A stretch of 64,000 nucleotides of DNA, from positions 5,438,475 through 5,502,474 of the forward strand of contig NC_082617.1 of NCBI RefSeq assembly GCF_030936135.1, written 5' to 3'. The notes under the pieces are model-generated. The model had not been told where the DNA came from and searched no databases. It saw nothing but the letters and a program-made list of their open reading frames with translations. The position numbers and the translations under genes were made by a program. The stretch is from Gavia stellata (taxonomy: Eukaryota > Chordata > Aves > Gaviiformes > Gaviidae). Shown here piece after piece: positions 37,356-50,900 of the stretch. The number at the start of each line of letters is the position of its first letter. The stretch's first letter is position 1.

Positions 37356-40300
37356 CTGCAGCAGAAGGAAAAGGAGATTTCAGTAAGGCCCAGGAGGCTG
37401 CCATGTAGGGTCATCTTAACAGAAACACACGATATCATATGCTGCACCTAAAGAAAGAAAAGTCCGACACCTAAAGCACTCCTAAGTGAACGCACCCTTC
37501 CTCACCAGTACCAGAACCTCAGTGTAGTATACATGAGCCTCCTTCTCTATTCAGCCAGAAAGGCCAGGTCCACCACACTTGTAGATCAGCTCCACTGAAT
37601 GGAGCAGACAACATTTTGGATGTTTATTAGCCAACATAGCTTTACCACAACTGTTGGAAAGGATTCAGACCATTTGTCCCACTTGAAGAATGCTTTCCTC
37701 TGTGGGCAGTGCCTCTGGAACGATGCACACCTGACCGGAGAAGATGCAACTTTTATGTAATTCTCTCTGACCTGATTTCTAGAAGGAACAAATGATGATT
37801 TAATTTGCAAATAGACATAGGTACATAGGTGGGTACAGAGGACAAACGAATGCTAGTTGTACCTCTTTAGCTTCCAGTGACCATGCAAAAGGGTAAGGGC
37901 AGGGGGCTGAGTGAAGGAGAGCAATCAGAGGAAAGAGCAAATAAGGAAAAGTTAAACCAACCACCCTTTCTGCTTTTCTTTCCTCTCCTAGAGTCTCATT
38001 CAGCGAATTTGTGTGGAGAGCAAAAAATATTGTGCAAGATAAAGGACAACAGGTGATTTTGAGCCAGCAATCACAGAGAATCTGGGAGTGAAGCAGTTAA
38101 GACCTGATAGCACCAAACATCCTAAATATTAGCAGAAACCTGAATCTAACAAAAGATATATGAAAAGGACATGAAGCTGAGAAGTAATATTTACTTAAAT
38201 GTTCAATTTGTACTGTATGAGCCAGATTAAAATCCAGTTCATTCTTAACATAAGGCTGGCATTATAGAAGGAGTAAAAAGGTAGAATACATCCTGCATTC
38301 TTAACATCTGAAGTTCCGATTTTAATAAATGAAGAGAATAAATACCTAGGGTTGGAATGTGCCATTTCTACATAGCTCTCTTGATGAGAAGAATGGTTCT
38401 TGTTCTGATTTGATAGATGAACCACTGATGAATACATTGCCTCTGGCAGTGATAGCATGGTCAAAAAAATGCACCACCACTTTCTAGGCCAAGAAATATT
38501 TTACTCTTTAGCATTTTGCATTTTTTTTTTTTTAAGAGAACTAGCACTTTTCTTAAAAATTTGTATTAGCTGAAATAGTTTGATTTGTCCAAATAATTTC
38601 TTTTATTGCATACATGCAAAAAAACAGGCCAGTAAGCCCTCCCCCTTGCTTTCCCTGGAAATTTTCCACCTTTTATCTGGAAGCCAATGCCTGAAAACAA
38701 AACAAAAAATATTCTGGCTGAAAATCAAAATATTTTTATTGGATTTCAGTTCTTCAAGAATTGATATGTTGAGGATTGAGCCTTTGGCTTTGAGATGAAA
38801 AATGGAAATTTTTTAGTGGAGAGAAGATACTTTTCATCAAAAGAATTGATCAGTTGAAGTCTTTTAATTGGCTTCACGGGAGCTAAGTGGAGAAGTTTGG
38901 CATGTAAAACTTTCTCTAGCACTTTCTTAAAAATAGCATACTATTCTCAGACCACAATCAAAGTTGTAGTAGTAAAAGTGTCATCATTGTTACTTCTCAC
39001 AAAAACACTTTCCCTGGAAAATGACCAGCTTTGATTTTGTTTATCACCATTAATGTTACTATGCGTTGAGCGGTGTGAGGAGACCTTGGCAGGGATCAAG
39101 GCTCTGTCACATCAGGCTCTATCCACACAAACAGCAGAAAGATGCTTCCTGTCCCAGAGGAATTAAAACCCACGTATCTGATGAGACAACAAGTGTATAC
39201 AGCAAACAGCCGGCAAAGCACAAGGTAATAAGGTTGACTGTGATTAGTGTGAGAAACAGCGGTCACCACACACCAGATGCCTGGCCACTGTCAAAGCATT
39301 TTCAGGTTTCATCTTTGAGATGATTTTTACAGGGGATTTGAAGGAAGGTCAGACTTCGTGAATTTTCATGAGGCAACTTTTTTGCCACCAAAAGGATGTC
39401 TGTATGGGAGCTAGCCAAGAGGCTTGGGGAAGATAAGCTGGATCGGTGTGAAAATGTTGTATTTTGCACCAAAAGTTTTTTAACTCTCATGTAAAGGAAG
39501 TATTTATCTGCATGGAGACACAGCAGACATAAATGATGCTTTGCCTCCATTTCACAAGGCTGTGAAAAGAGAGGGAAGACCTGGAGTAATTCTCCCCTTA
39601 GCTGCGATTCTCAGAGGAAGCTGTGGGATCCAGGTATCAGCTCTTCTTCAATTCAGTAACCAGCTTTTTGGGGAAAAATATCATGCCTTCTTTTAACATC
39701 CAAGATGCAAAAATTAGGACCATTTCAGTCCAGACCAGTTCATTTTAGTAGAGGAATGCTGAGACTGGAGGTCCCTTGGACAGAAAACAACCAGGAAGAG
39801 TGGGTTGAACTGCATCAGGCATAACACTGGCTTCAGGTCGCCAGGACATCCACCATCAGCTTGCAGTCCCCAGACAACACAAAGCAGGCAATGAGCAGCT
39901 GAGACAGGAGAATCAGACAGGAGAAACCTGTGCTCTAGGGCAGTGGAGATCAGCGATTTCCTCACAAAAGCTGTCATTTTTCTTCCCTGAGGTGTTTGGA
40001 CCCCTCCACTGGGAAGAAGAGGAAGAAACCAGGAAAGTAGAGCCCAAGATATTTGATGATGCTTCTGAGGGACAAATACTGTCCCTAGGAGAGAAGGGTG
40101 CTGAGCAGAAATAATGTTGCTGCAAACCTGTTCTATGTACATGTGTGCAGACCTGGAAAAAGCACAGCATCCCCATGGAGAGCGCGCATGAGAAAGCAAC
40201 CCTTAGATCAAGAGAGGTTAATAGACTTCTGCTGCATTATTAAGTCTTAATTTCTCGTTTATTAAGCGGATGCTATGTTCAAAGTTGTCTTTCCTTCAGG

Positions 40301-42482
40301 GCTTTCCCTGTAAATTGGCTCTCAGTTCTGTGTGCTCCATCCTGGAGCATGGATGCCCTCAAAACGACCCTTCACCAATCCCTGTGTCAGAACTAAACTG
40401 GAGCAGAGCTGTTTTTTTATTAGGCTCCAGGGGGACCCGGCCGCTCTGTAGGTTGAAAGCATCAGAGCTGTTCCTCATGTGGCCAGGTGTGAAAAGAGCT
40501 GCTGTATTCAGGTGGGCTGGCCTGATCCATCACCCAGCCTCCTGGGGTCCATGCAACAGCTAGCATCTAAAAGGAAAACAATTTCCTCTGTGTTTGCCAC
40601 GTGTTTGCAACCTAATAAGACATCAGGCTAAGTTTACACACCACTGTAATCCAAAGCAGAATTCTTGTACCTTTTCTGAGGAGACCTGAGGTCTTGGGAG
40701 AGTAAGGGTGCCAGGACAAGTCTGCTTTTCTATCCCAGTGGTCTTGTTTAGCCCACAAACTGTGATTAGAGTGTGTCCTCCTTGCATAATGCATGCTCAG
40801 CTTCATCTACATTTTCTCTGGGACTGCCATGCCAAGATAAATCCTTCTTTTCTCCCCCACCATTGCTCACCGTGCTCTGGGCTGATGGAGCATTTAGCAC
40901 TCCTCTCCAACACCAGTTCTTGTTACAAGCCTCTGCATATTTAAAATTGTTGTGTTGTAAAATCAGGAGAAGAAACAAGACACTGTGAATAATTCACAAC
41001 CTCACCCAGGCAAAATTAAAAATATATTTTACCATCAAAGGTCTTTCTTATTTTGAATTTCCACAGATGTGAGTGACAAGATGAAAAAAGCATAATAATG
41101 GAAGGAAGAGTAAACCCACAAAAAAAAACTCTCAACACTTTACTGTATTCTTACTTGGTTGGCTTGGGCTCTGTAAAATACGGTCCTGAAAAGCAATTTC
41201 CTCAATAAAAAGGGGTTCATCTTTACACAGACTTCACTAAGGCCTGATGCAGGCAGTCACTTGTGCATGGAAACCTGCTTTCTCTCACATTTCTTGCTGA
41301 TGGAGCAGGCAATTTGAATGCCTGAACTGAAAGAGGAGCCCAAGGTTCTTTGAAGGACATTTGCCACATGAGAGGCCATTTGACTTCAGTGGAACCACGC
41401 CAATTTACCTACCACCTAATTTGTGCATGAATCATATGCACACATCTAATCTCATCTTCGTCTGATCCAAGTGTCTGCAGAATGCTTTGGGAACAGACAG
41501 ATGGCCAGAAATTCCTCAAAGTTCACTACAAACTTCACAACGTGGCAAGGCTGGAGGTCAGGTACATTAGAAGAAGCAACAGCAATAAACTCTGTGCTAA
41601 AATTAAGACCCTTTAACACTGCAGAATCCCTCTTCCAGATAGTAGTTCTCGGGAGAAAAGCATTTAAATGCACACCCCAAAGGTGTAAAGAATGGTAAAA
41701 ATGGTACAAGAGAGGAAAAAAAAAAATCAGCAGCAAGTATCGAGAGCAGTTGCTGATTTTCTCCTCTCCTGTTTTCAATCCTCAGTACTTGAATTGTTTA
41801 TGCAGCACCAACAGCAGTGCATGCACATGGATTAATGGCCCTACAGCAGTCTGTCTCATGTCTGCACTGACTTATTCTTCTTGCACATGCAAACCTCTGC
41901 AGTTCTTCCATATACATTTTGAATTTTACTTAACCATTGTTTTTTTGAAAGTCTACTTCATGTTACTGCTTTCACTTATGCATTCAGCACAGGCCTTTCT
42001 GGCCGTCTCTTCCCCTGCTGCACATGCTCCCTGCCCAACTCCTTGAACTCCCTTTTCCTGGAGCTCTTTAAAATTCCTCCAGTTCCAGCAAGAAAGGATG
42101 TTTTTTCCTCCTGCATTTGGTTTCGTTCTGAAAAAAAAATGGGATCTCTATTGTCAAACTACGGACAGGGGTGCAGGAATGACAGACAGGCTCCCCGGCT
42201 AAACGAAGCATGTATATCTTGACGCACACCGGTACACACGCACCGTTGTCAGAGGAGCACCGGTGCACACGTATCACAGATGCCGAATTCGTACGCATTG
42301 CTCTGTGAATTCGTTTGCAAACGCTATTCGTACTCTGGGGATTTTCACACCATCTGACGATGAGAGGGGCTTTGGCTGGGGGAGCTGCAACATGGCCAAG
42401 GCTTGCAGGTGCTGTCCAGTGCCTCCACCACCCTCCCCACCACTGACACCTGTGTAAGAAAACAGCCCAGGTTGCCACCTAC
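37356..42482 (-). other. BRINP1: BRINP1 intron 3 (5.1 kb)
   Basis: GTAGGT to GCTGCAG. It contains a T run near 38521 and a CpG-dense patch (42181-42360) beside exon 3. A 161-codon minus-strand frame at 39714-40199 shows no recognisable motif. I see no transposon that I can name. Confidence 0.9.
42181..42360. promoter_or_regulatory. CpG-dense patch beside exon 3
   Basis: I count 15 CpG dinucleotides in 180 bases of only moderate GC, far more than in neighbouring intron sequence. A 14-base unit CACCGGTRCACACG occurs twice (42227-42240 and 42258-42271), and ATTCGT occurs three times. This may be unmethylated regulatory DNA or a recently arrived sequence; I recognise no element. Confidence 0.35.
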
Positions 42483-42673
42483 CTCCCAGGGTGGCAGAGA
42501 TGAGGATGTGGGTGCCGTACTTTTTGATGATGGTATCAATGAACTGCTGCGTGGTGGGTCTCCTGCCCAGGAGGCGGACGCTCCTCTGAAACTCAGGCAT
42601 CAGGGGCAGTGGATTGTGGAGCAGGTCCCTCCGCTCGATGGCTGTGTTCCTCACCTTCCAACGGGCAAACTCC
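42483..42673 (-). CDS. BRINP1: BRINP1 coding exon 3: MACPF domain, signature motif
   Basis: This exon encodes about residues 74-136 (761-residue numbering) plus the first base of Gly137. It begins after a TTGTCGCATAG acceptor with the last base of an Arg codon, and ends in GAG|GTAGGT, a good donor. It contains the MACPF signature, Tyr-Gly-Thr-His at about 125-128 followed by Gly-Gly at about 136-137, with the second Gly codon split across the intron. Basic stretches around [10 protein letters not shown] and [11 protein letters not shown] are typical of BRINP proteins. The MACPF fold is shared with perforin and complement, but pore formation has not been shown for BRINP proteins as far as I know. 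This is the most 5' coding exon visible. The next one upstream, carrying the start codon and signal peptide, is not in the remaining 21 kb as an ATG-initiated frame of the expected size. Confidence 0.96.
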
Positions 42674-45600
42674 CTATGCGACAACACAGGAACACAACAG
42701 GGGTGAGGCTTTGAGTCCGGAGGGGCAGGGAGAGCCACCAAGGGCAGGGAAGGAGGATGGCAGAGGGGACAATCCCACTGGACACCCTCGCATGGATACA
42801 CACGTGAGGCCACAAGGCTAGACAGAAGGGGAGGGGGAGGAAAAGAGGAAAAGCGAGACATTACTGCACAATAACAACACACTTCAAGGATCAGGGTCTG
42901 GGCTGATGAGGAGGTAGTCTCAGAGTCTCCAGAGATGTCTGGCAGAGGGCTGCATTTCCCTACAAAGAAAGCAGACTGGTCCTTTCACCCTCACACACTT
43001 TGGGGTCTTACACTTCTCCATAGAGCAGCAAATTCTGGTATCTGTTGTAAAAGAGCTGGTCAGTTAGGCAGACTGTAGATCCAGACCAGTCTGATCATTG
43101 CTATGTCCCCGTGTCCACAAGCCTTCCTTGTAGCTTGCTTTTGCAAAGCAAGGCTGAAGGAAACACACTTTCTCCAAACATCTTAATCTTTCAGCACCAG
43201 GGAGTACAGCAAAAGATCATTTTGAAAAACAGTATGCTTGATAAACCATCTAAAAGGATCGCCTCAGATATAAGCAGAGGCCAGGATGAAAATGGAGGGT
43301 TTGTTTGTTTTTCTTTCTTTTTTTTTTAAACCTATAAAGTGATTTTCAAATCCCTTCCTTTAAACTGATAGCAACTGGGAAAAAAATAAAGTTAATGTTT
43401 GCAAAAGCAGCACTTTATTGCAGGTATCCATTTTGAAACGACACAGAGGGAAATGCCTAGAGAAAACCTTGTACACCTGCAATCTAAAATCCAGGCCTCT
43501 GAAATACATCACCAGCTGAGCACCTAAAAGATGAGAAACCTATTAATGTTCTTTGAAAAATATTGAGCAAGGCCTTCTTAAAAGAATAGGATATTATTTA
43601 TAACCACTCTCCTACAACGCACCTGCACTATCTTAAGCCATCTCCCAGATAATCGAGTCACAGGCTTCTCTGTCACTTTTCATTCACTTATTCCTATAAC
43701 TCAGGTTTGAGACAAAAATTTCATTTAAATAATAGGAATGACAATACCTGGCACTGATGCGGCACTTTCTATCAATGTGTGTCAACTAGCACCGGCAATC
43801 CCACTTTGCTGGTAGAGAACCTGACATGCAGGCAGATTTAGGAGATGCTGTAAGTCAGTTGCAAAGCCAGGATCACAAAACAGATCTTTTTTTCCCAGGT
43901 TGATTCTACACCCAGTCCACTTTATGTGTGTTATGTTATTTTACTGAATGCAATTACGCATGTGTTTATTTTGATTGCACCCCATCACAACACCCCAGGC
44001 TGCCTAACAGCAGTTGCATTGATTAAAATAGCAAAGTGCCAGCTTTTTACTTCAAAATGTCTCCTTACACCTGAGCTAATGCCCCCTCTGTAGCTCCTAG
44101 GCTTTCACGAGCCAAGCAAAAGTGCCAAAACAAAACACCCCTCTTACCACATCCTAAGAGTCATTAGTGTCAAACCTTGAAATCCACAGAAACATCAGTT
44201 TTTCCTAGGAAAAACTCTGTCAAAAGGCCAAAAAACCCCCCAAACCCAACCCAAAAAACCCATAGACCAGGATCTTAATACCAGAAGTAGAGAAAACATA
44301 GACCATTGGATCTAAAGTTGTCAGCAGATAAGAAGCCCATCACCAATGTCCCCATATTCACTGTATGGAGCAGAATATAGTTTTTCCTCTGCTGCCCAAG
44401 AATAGTGTAAAAGTCCAATACTTAGTGTCTGTGGAAGAGATATATTTGGGAGCCCCACAGTTGCTTTTAATGATAGGCAAAACTTCAAAAGTAAAGATAA
44501 ATAGCTTCTCTCTGACACTACAGAGAGGTTGCTCTAATCATTCATGATTAGAGTGGTGATCCCAAACATGGCTATACAAGGAAATCCCCTTTGTGTGAAG
44601 AAGGAATGGTCCCTTCAGGATACAGCAGTTACACTGTATGGGAAGACGCAGCTCTGGATGCTAAAAGACAGGCAAGGTTTTACAATATATGGATTCCCAT
44701 GTTCCTATCATAAAGATCATAACCAGCAAGCATAGGAAAAATGCCATCTGTGCTTCCTCTCCAAAGAGACAATTATTACTTCCTGTAAAACTCAAGCACA
44801 CTTTTGCCCTCAGATTACTGCCTCCTGCAAGCATTATTGATAAAGTCAGGAGGGACTAGAGTCCTCCAGAGCCAGCACACTTTCAGAAAGGTCTGGGGGA
44901 ATGCTTCATGTTTCCAGATAAAGTACAGAGAGTTTGCTTTTGTTACTGTCAAGTTATCCATTCCAAAGCAAAGACCATGGAGTTGAAATGTGTAACTGCT
45001 CAAGTAGTGCCCTACTGATATATCAACACCCAAACCCTGGGAGTGCCTTCATTCAGAGGTGTGGAGATGGACAGGGCGAACAGTTGCAGTTAGGACCATG
45101 CACTGGAAAGCGGGGGGCAATAACAATGGGAGAGGGTAGAAGGAGAGAATGAAAATTTGGTAAACAGTGTGTTCAAAGGGAAAGTGGGTTCATTTTTTAC
45201 ATCAGGTCCAACACTATCTCATGACACCACTGGCAGGAGGCAAAAGGAGGAGTTTAAAAGAAATCATTGCCCTATCTTCAACTTTGCCTTCTGCCAAGGG
45301 ACAATTCCAGTCACCAGTCATGCAGTGAATTCTGCTAAGGGCTTGTCTACATCTAAAACATCTCAGTGAAGGAGACTTTTTCCACTCAGTTCTTAGGCAT
45401 GCCATCCCCCCCAAGGGCTTCCTACTCCTAGGGCATATCATTGAGGTGAAAGCCCAGTGCCATTATACTCTCCAAATGCTGGGATGTGTGGCTTTCATAG
45501 CTGATGAGAAAAGCTGAGCAAATACGTTATGATGAATAATTTATGCAACTAACTTAGATGTTTATCTTCTGCTCATAGAATATCCATGAGCCAGTTGCAA

Positions 45601-46384
45601 TTCCCTCTAATTTATGCATTATTTGAATTTACTTAGTGACATTTTTCAAGCTTTTTTTAAGGTTTTGCGTAGTATTTGGCTGTATTCTTTTTTTGTGCTG
45701 TTGATTGGTTGGGATTGGTCAAGCAAATTATATGGTATTGTTAAACTCACTGATTAATGACTGCAAATACATTTTTAACTTGGCTTCCCCAGTTCCAGAA
45801 TATTCTACATTGAAAACAACTCTCTAACTACTAGCAGTCTTCCATGCAACCTACAGAACTCTGTGCTGTAAGATGCACCTGCGGCCAAGATTATGGTACA
45901 GTTTTGGAAAATAGACTTAACATTAATGGATATGGCTGGTGAAATCACTTAGAATTACTGAGGTGATTAAAAAAAACCAGATATTTGCAGTGAACAGCAT
46001 AGCTCTGGCCTTAGGGAATGATCCAACCTGTAATCCTGAAGCCTGTGAAGAAACTTCTCCAAGAACAGGTTTTTTATCAGCTTTCAATGCTAGACTTAAC
46101 TGCGTTTTCTGCAGAAGCAGCTGCTGTTGGCCAAAACTGAGTCCATGGCACTGGGTAGGTAAGCATACTCTCTTCAGTTTGTCACCGCCAAATGCCTGAA
46201 TCTGTGAATCTTTGGAGGATGAACCAAGGCCTTGGATTCATGGATGAAGTGGGCAAAAGGGCACTGAAATCTTTCCTCCCAGAAATCATTCTGAGGTGCT
46301 ATTTCACTGATCATTGCTTCTCAGAACCACCAGTGACCCCACAGACTCAATGCCACTGCCTGGTAAGCACAGGTGAGGCCTCTA
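42674..46384 (-). other. BRINP1: BRINP1 intron 2, part a
   Basis: Non-coding sequence upstream of exon 3. It has a T-rich run near 43310-43330 and an A/C-rich stretch at 44228-44262. No exon 2 is visible. No recognised transposon. Confidence 0.8.
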
Positions 46385-46480
46385 TAGGTCTTCAAGGTAC
46401 TTTATAAAAGAGAAATATTGCACTGTTGCTTGCTCATTTTCCAGGTGAAGAAGTTGCAAAGACTTGACCAGGATTATGAT
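46385..46480 (-). repeat. MIR-like ancient SINE fragment
   Basis: GGTCTTCAAGGTACTTTATA, then AATATTGCACTGTTGC, TCATTTTCCAGGTGAAGAAG and AAAGACTTGACCAGG follow the reverse-complement MIR/L2-type tail (AAGCACTTTACA, TATTATCCCCATTTTACAGG, TGAGGAAACTGAGG, AGACTT, CCAAGG). Confidence 0.45.
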
Positions 46481-46667
46481 GGCACCCCATGATATGGTCA
46501 GGATTAACACAAAGTTTTCTGACCCTCAGGGGAAATCCCTAGCAAGAACCTGAACTTCTGCCAGTCGGGATGCTTTTAAGGGCTTCGGAAAGATGATAAA
46601 CCTCTTAGCAAGGAGGAGGAAGAGTCTGTATCCCTGATGCAGAGATGGGATAAGGAGAAACTATGAC

Positions 46668-46867
46668 CTAACGTCTGAGTAGTGGGGGAGAGGCACTTGT
46701 TTATGCTCTAATGTCTCGCCAGTGTAGACAGCCCGTGCTAATGTGGAGCGTACCCAGGAAAATGCCTGCCAGGTCAGCTGAGGGGAGTCTGCTCTCTAAT
46801 GTCTGGTGAAAGCACTGAAGAGCCTACTCTTCTAATGGCTGGAAGGGGTAGGAAGTGCTAATGCCTA
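46668..46867 (+). repeat. Irregular repeat of a CTAATGTCTG-like core
   Basis: Six copies of CTAAYG start at 46668, 46708, 46738, 46796, 46832 and 46858, most followed by TCTG/TCTC or a near form. Spacing varies from 26 to 58 bases, so this is either a decayed minisatellite or a cluster of binding sites. Confidence 0.5.
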
Positions 46868-47915
46868 AAGCGGGAAGGGAGGTGAGAGGAAATAGAGGGA
46901 TGAAGTACTGCCTCAGGGAGGCAGATACGCGTATTTCAGGCCTTCCTCCCTGTCACAGTAAGGGGATACATTTTATTTGCATACAGCTATATCTGAGAAA
47001 ATACTTGCCCCTTCAGAGTTTGCATTAACGAGCTCACCATCAAGGCCATGCATTCAGAGAGAGGGAGCCACTCAAGATGTCTCAGTGCTCATTAGCACTA
47101 TGACCCCTCCAGGGAAACAGAAAAAAAAGGGGGGAAAAATGCTGAAGTGGGAGGAAAAGCCAAAAGCCTGGAGTGGGTACATCACCCAGACCCCCCACTG
47201 CACCAGCAGAAAGGCTAGGAGAATCCAAGGGCATAAGCATCTCTACCCAGGGAGAGAAGTCTGAAAGAGAGAGGCCGTCAGAGCAAATTAAATTCCCCAT
47301 CTTCAAATGGCCAAGACAACCAAAGGACGTAAGTGAAGAAACAAATTCAGTACAGACCTCGGGGGCTGGCGCTTGAAACCAGAGAGAAATTAAATGCATT
47401 AAACAATGATCGAGACAGAGTCTGTTTGAAAAAGGAAAAAAAGCAGAGCAGAAGACACTGAACAAAGCCTATAACTGTCATGCTAACTAGAACACCCCAA
47501 CATCTCCTGCTGCTGGATATATTGCCGTCAGGGCAGTTAGTGCATCCCACTCACAGTGCACACTCAGCACTCAGGACCAGCCCCACCGCTCCCTGGGAAC
47601 TGGGCAAGGAGAAGGCACCAGCTCCTTTCTGTTCAGCGGTTCTTTATCTTTTTTATAGATCTTAGCTCAAAAGCCATCAACTGCTCCTGTATGTGACGAG
47701 CAGACAGAGTCTTTCTAAAGGCAACACCCTCTTCAGTAACAGCAAGATACAAACATGGCTTAATGTCCTCTACCTGGCATATTGCACCCGTTATTGAATT
47801 TCTGATGTCAGCAGGATCCCCAGTCAGAGATTGAAAACTCCTAGAGCCTTCTTGCTCTCTTGGATTTTGGTGTATATACAATAGCATCTGCCTAGACATG
47901 TCTGTCTTTTGTTTT
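46868..47915 (-). other. BRINP1: BRINP1 intron 2, part b
   Basis: No exon or named element seen. Short open frames only. Confidence 0.6.
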
Positions 47916-47990
47916 CATCCAAGCACCTCACAATCATTAACACAGACATTTTTGGACACCCCTATGTATGTTGCAGACAAGTGTTATTAG
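47916..47990 (-). repeat. MIR-like ancient SINE fragment
   Basis: CCAAGCACCTCACAATCATT, AACACAGACATTTTTGGACA and CCCCTATGTATG, then AAGTGTTATTAG, follow the reverse-complement MIR tail (AAGCGCTTTACATGTATTAA, CTCATTTAATCCTCACAACA, ACCCTATGAGGTAGG, ACTATTATT). Confidence 0.45.
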
Positions 47991-50900
47991 CTGTTAGAAT
48001 GAGTGTGAACAAAAACAGACAGATTTTTAGGCCTTGCCCAGGTAAAGTTTTGTGTTAACATCAGGAACTTAGCCCGAAGTCTTCCAGAATCCTCCCAGAT
48101 GCTCCTACAACAGAGCTGTTGGTTTGGGGTTTTTGTTTTGCCTTTCCTTTTCTCAGCCTAATCGTCCCAGTCATGGGCTGCACAAAGTAATAGTTATCTT
48201 CAGTCCTCAGGGTGATAGCTCTTCCAGGTCACCGTGAGCCCTTGACTCTGCAAACAATGCCACGGGGGCAGGATACGAGCATGACAACAGCACTATAATG
48301 CTTATCTTTTACTGCCAGATCTGGCTTAATATGAGTCTGTACAGGGTATCTGTGATTATGATGGGGTCAGTGATGTTTTATTTCTAGTCTGTGCCCTCGA
48401 AATGCCAGACAGCCCCAGGCTGAGCAGTGCAATATTCCTTTAGCAGTTTCCTCTGCAGCTTGGCCTCTTCTCTATCTAGGCCAGGATGAAGAAGTCAGTC
48501 TTCAAAGCTGAGCTTTTCAAAGGACCTACAAGAATTAGTTTCCTGTGAGGGTTTGGCACTCATCCCCCCTAATCTATTTAAGAAAATGCCAGTCCGTAGA
48601 TTCAAACTAGTTCCAAATTAGACAGAGGATGATGTTCTGCCATAAAAGAGAGAAAAAAAATACAAAAATCTAATTCCAGAGAAGTACAAAAAAGAAATCT
48701 CTTATGCTGAAAGTCTGACAGCATTTTGCTTAACAACCAGCCAAGCAGACAGGTGAATAAGATAAATAAATTGACTATTGATCTATTGATAAATGCTGTG
48801 CTGTCTGCATCGTTTTTGTTCCTATAAGGGCAGTTACCTGGAAAGGACTGAACCCAAAGAGGTGACCATCAGTGTTTGGATCATTCAACAGAATCATATG
48901 GCAGAAATATAACAATCCTGTTGGACTACTTACTCCTTCACCTGTCTCCACAGGATAATGGAAGAATCTTCTGTTGTTTTCTTCCCTGGTCTATACTTTG
49001 GCCATGTGCTTGGTGTTGGCTGAGGTGTCTGAAACCTCAACTACTTCCCCTTTTCTGGGCAATCATTTCAGCCTGTTGGATTTTCCTGCTACAAACAGAG
49101 TTTTGTTTTCATCTCTCTGATATTTTACTTAAAAATACTAAATTGTTCCAGGGTTGAAAACTTGGAGGGTTTTTTTGTAGAAGGAGAGGGAGGTAAATAA
49201 TAGGTCCAGAACAACATGAAGTTTGCAAGAAGCAAAAAGAAAGAAAATAATTACTTCAAAGTTAGATGGATTTCATGTGACCTTGAAAGCACCTTGGTAA
49301 ACAGATTGTTCCAGCACTGAATTAAAAACCAATCAGACAGACATGACTCTGAGTCTTGTGTTCTCTCTTAGGATGGGACTACACTTGGGTCTCTTAGGAG
49401 GCAATATGTAATTGTTGGGTGCTGCAAAGATCGATTTGTTTAAAAAAAGATGAAGCTGGAATAAATCTATTACTAGAGAGTCAAAGCAGAGTGATTCAGC
49501 ATAGGTAAGTACAAGTTAAAAGATAGATCATTAAATTTGATCATTACTAAGTTTGCTTATTATTAAATTTGATCATGGCCAGGACGTGTCTATGATTCCT
49601 AGCTCTGACTTCAAATCTAAGCATAGCTACCATTGCGATAAGACAATCACAAGCAAACATGGCAGAGTAGGTTACTACCCCTTCAACTGAATGGGGTGAC
49701 CTCCAAGTTAGAAGTTTATGCATCCTCAGATAACACATAGTAACTTCTAAACTTCAACTCAGGGTAAACTCACCAGCTATCTTAATCTGTCTTCTATTGA
49801 TCTGTTCCCATATTTCACCCAGGTCAGCTGCTACAATTGCCTTTCATCACACCCATCAGGTTACAGTGGAAACTGCTTGTGGGATATTTATTCCACTCAA
49901 CTTTCCCCATAGTGTTCTTTGTGCAGATTTCATCGCACAAAGCACAAAACTCGGGCAGTAGAGATACCCTTTCCAACACCAACCTACTTAAGCCTTGCCC
50001 ACCCTGGAGACTTCCTTGTAAGTAGTTCCCATTACTGTTAACACCATTTCAGCCGTTTTCAGCATTGGGCTGACGGCACTTCTTCTAAGCCACTACAATT
50101 TACATAGCGGTTGATACTAGCTGCTAGAAGCCGGAGTGACATCTCTACAAGAGCTCCCAGCGTTGTTAGCACCGCTGCAGCTTAACAAACATTATCAACA
50201 ATAGGAAATGTTCTGTTCTGTTGCTGTTTTCTTCTTAAAAGCTTACCTAAACCAGACATGGTTTATTAAGCTACTGAGGAAGCTATTCTAATAAGCTGCA
50301 AGGTCCTGTGCTCCAAGGACTGGAATGAACAATATAGAGACACCCATTCCTTCACTGTGAATTCTGATAAAAATCACATGAGATACAGCCAGAACAATTC
50401 TACACTAAAATACGTGAGGTAGCCTAGAGAAACTCACCTATGAAGCAGGCATTTTGAGTTCTACAGTTATGATTACAATGACACTCATACTATTTTTCAT
50501 AGCATGGTTTCGTGGATTTATGCTTCTGTGAGTTTGACCCAGAATTCAGTATCAAACAGGTCCTGGGAAGCCAAGGAGCTGTCAAGAAGATGCTTCCAAA
50601 GAACAGCACTTTTGAAGCAACAGAGGGAAACATCTGAGTCATTGAAGGAAGTTTTGGACAGTCTTGAGGAGACCTAGGATAGTCAGTACAATTTTAGGTT
50701 CTCTTCTCCACACTTCCTCCAATTCCCTTCTCAACTCCTTTGCTCAACACACAATCCTTGTCCAGAGAGCTGATGGCATACATCAGCCAGTTAGACTTAG
50801 CCAACAACAGGTTGGAAGGGAAGCTAAGACACAGGATGGTGAGACAATTAACTAAGGCTATACAGGAGCACAGGGCATAGACAGGAAAAGGCCTCAAATT

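Larger units (their letters stand above)
15222..42673 (-). other. BRINP1: BRINP1 gene, partial: exons 3-8 with introns and 3' UTR
   Basis: This is the only gene supported in the window. Six minus-strand exons join with intact reading frame (junction phases 1, 0, 1, 1, 2 going 5' to 3') and GT-AG introns, giving 688 residues plus a stop. With the 73 residues expected from the missing exon 2 the total is 761, the mammalian BRINP1 length as I remember it. BRINP1 is a secretory-pathway glycoprotein of the nervous system with an N-terminal MACPF domain and cysteine-rich segments. The family is known to be induced by BMP and retinoic acid and to restrain cell-cycle progression in neural cells; the human gene is also called DBCCR1. 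The paralogues BRINP2 and BRINP3 are similar, but the near-identity of every exon to BRINP1 as I remember it favours BRINP1. The gene is 5'-incomplete only because the window ends; I see no frameshift or stop in it. Confidence 0.96.

Noticed and set aside
39714..40199. 161-codon minus-strand frame in intron 3, in BRINP1 orientation
   Set aside because: No recognisable motif and no compelling splice sites; probably chance, possibly an unrecognised old repeat.
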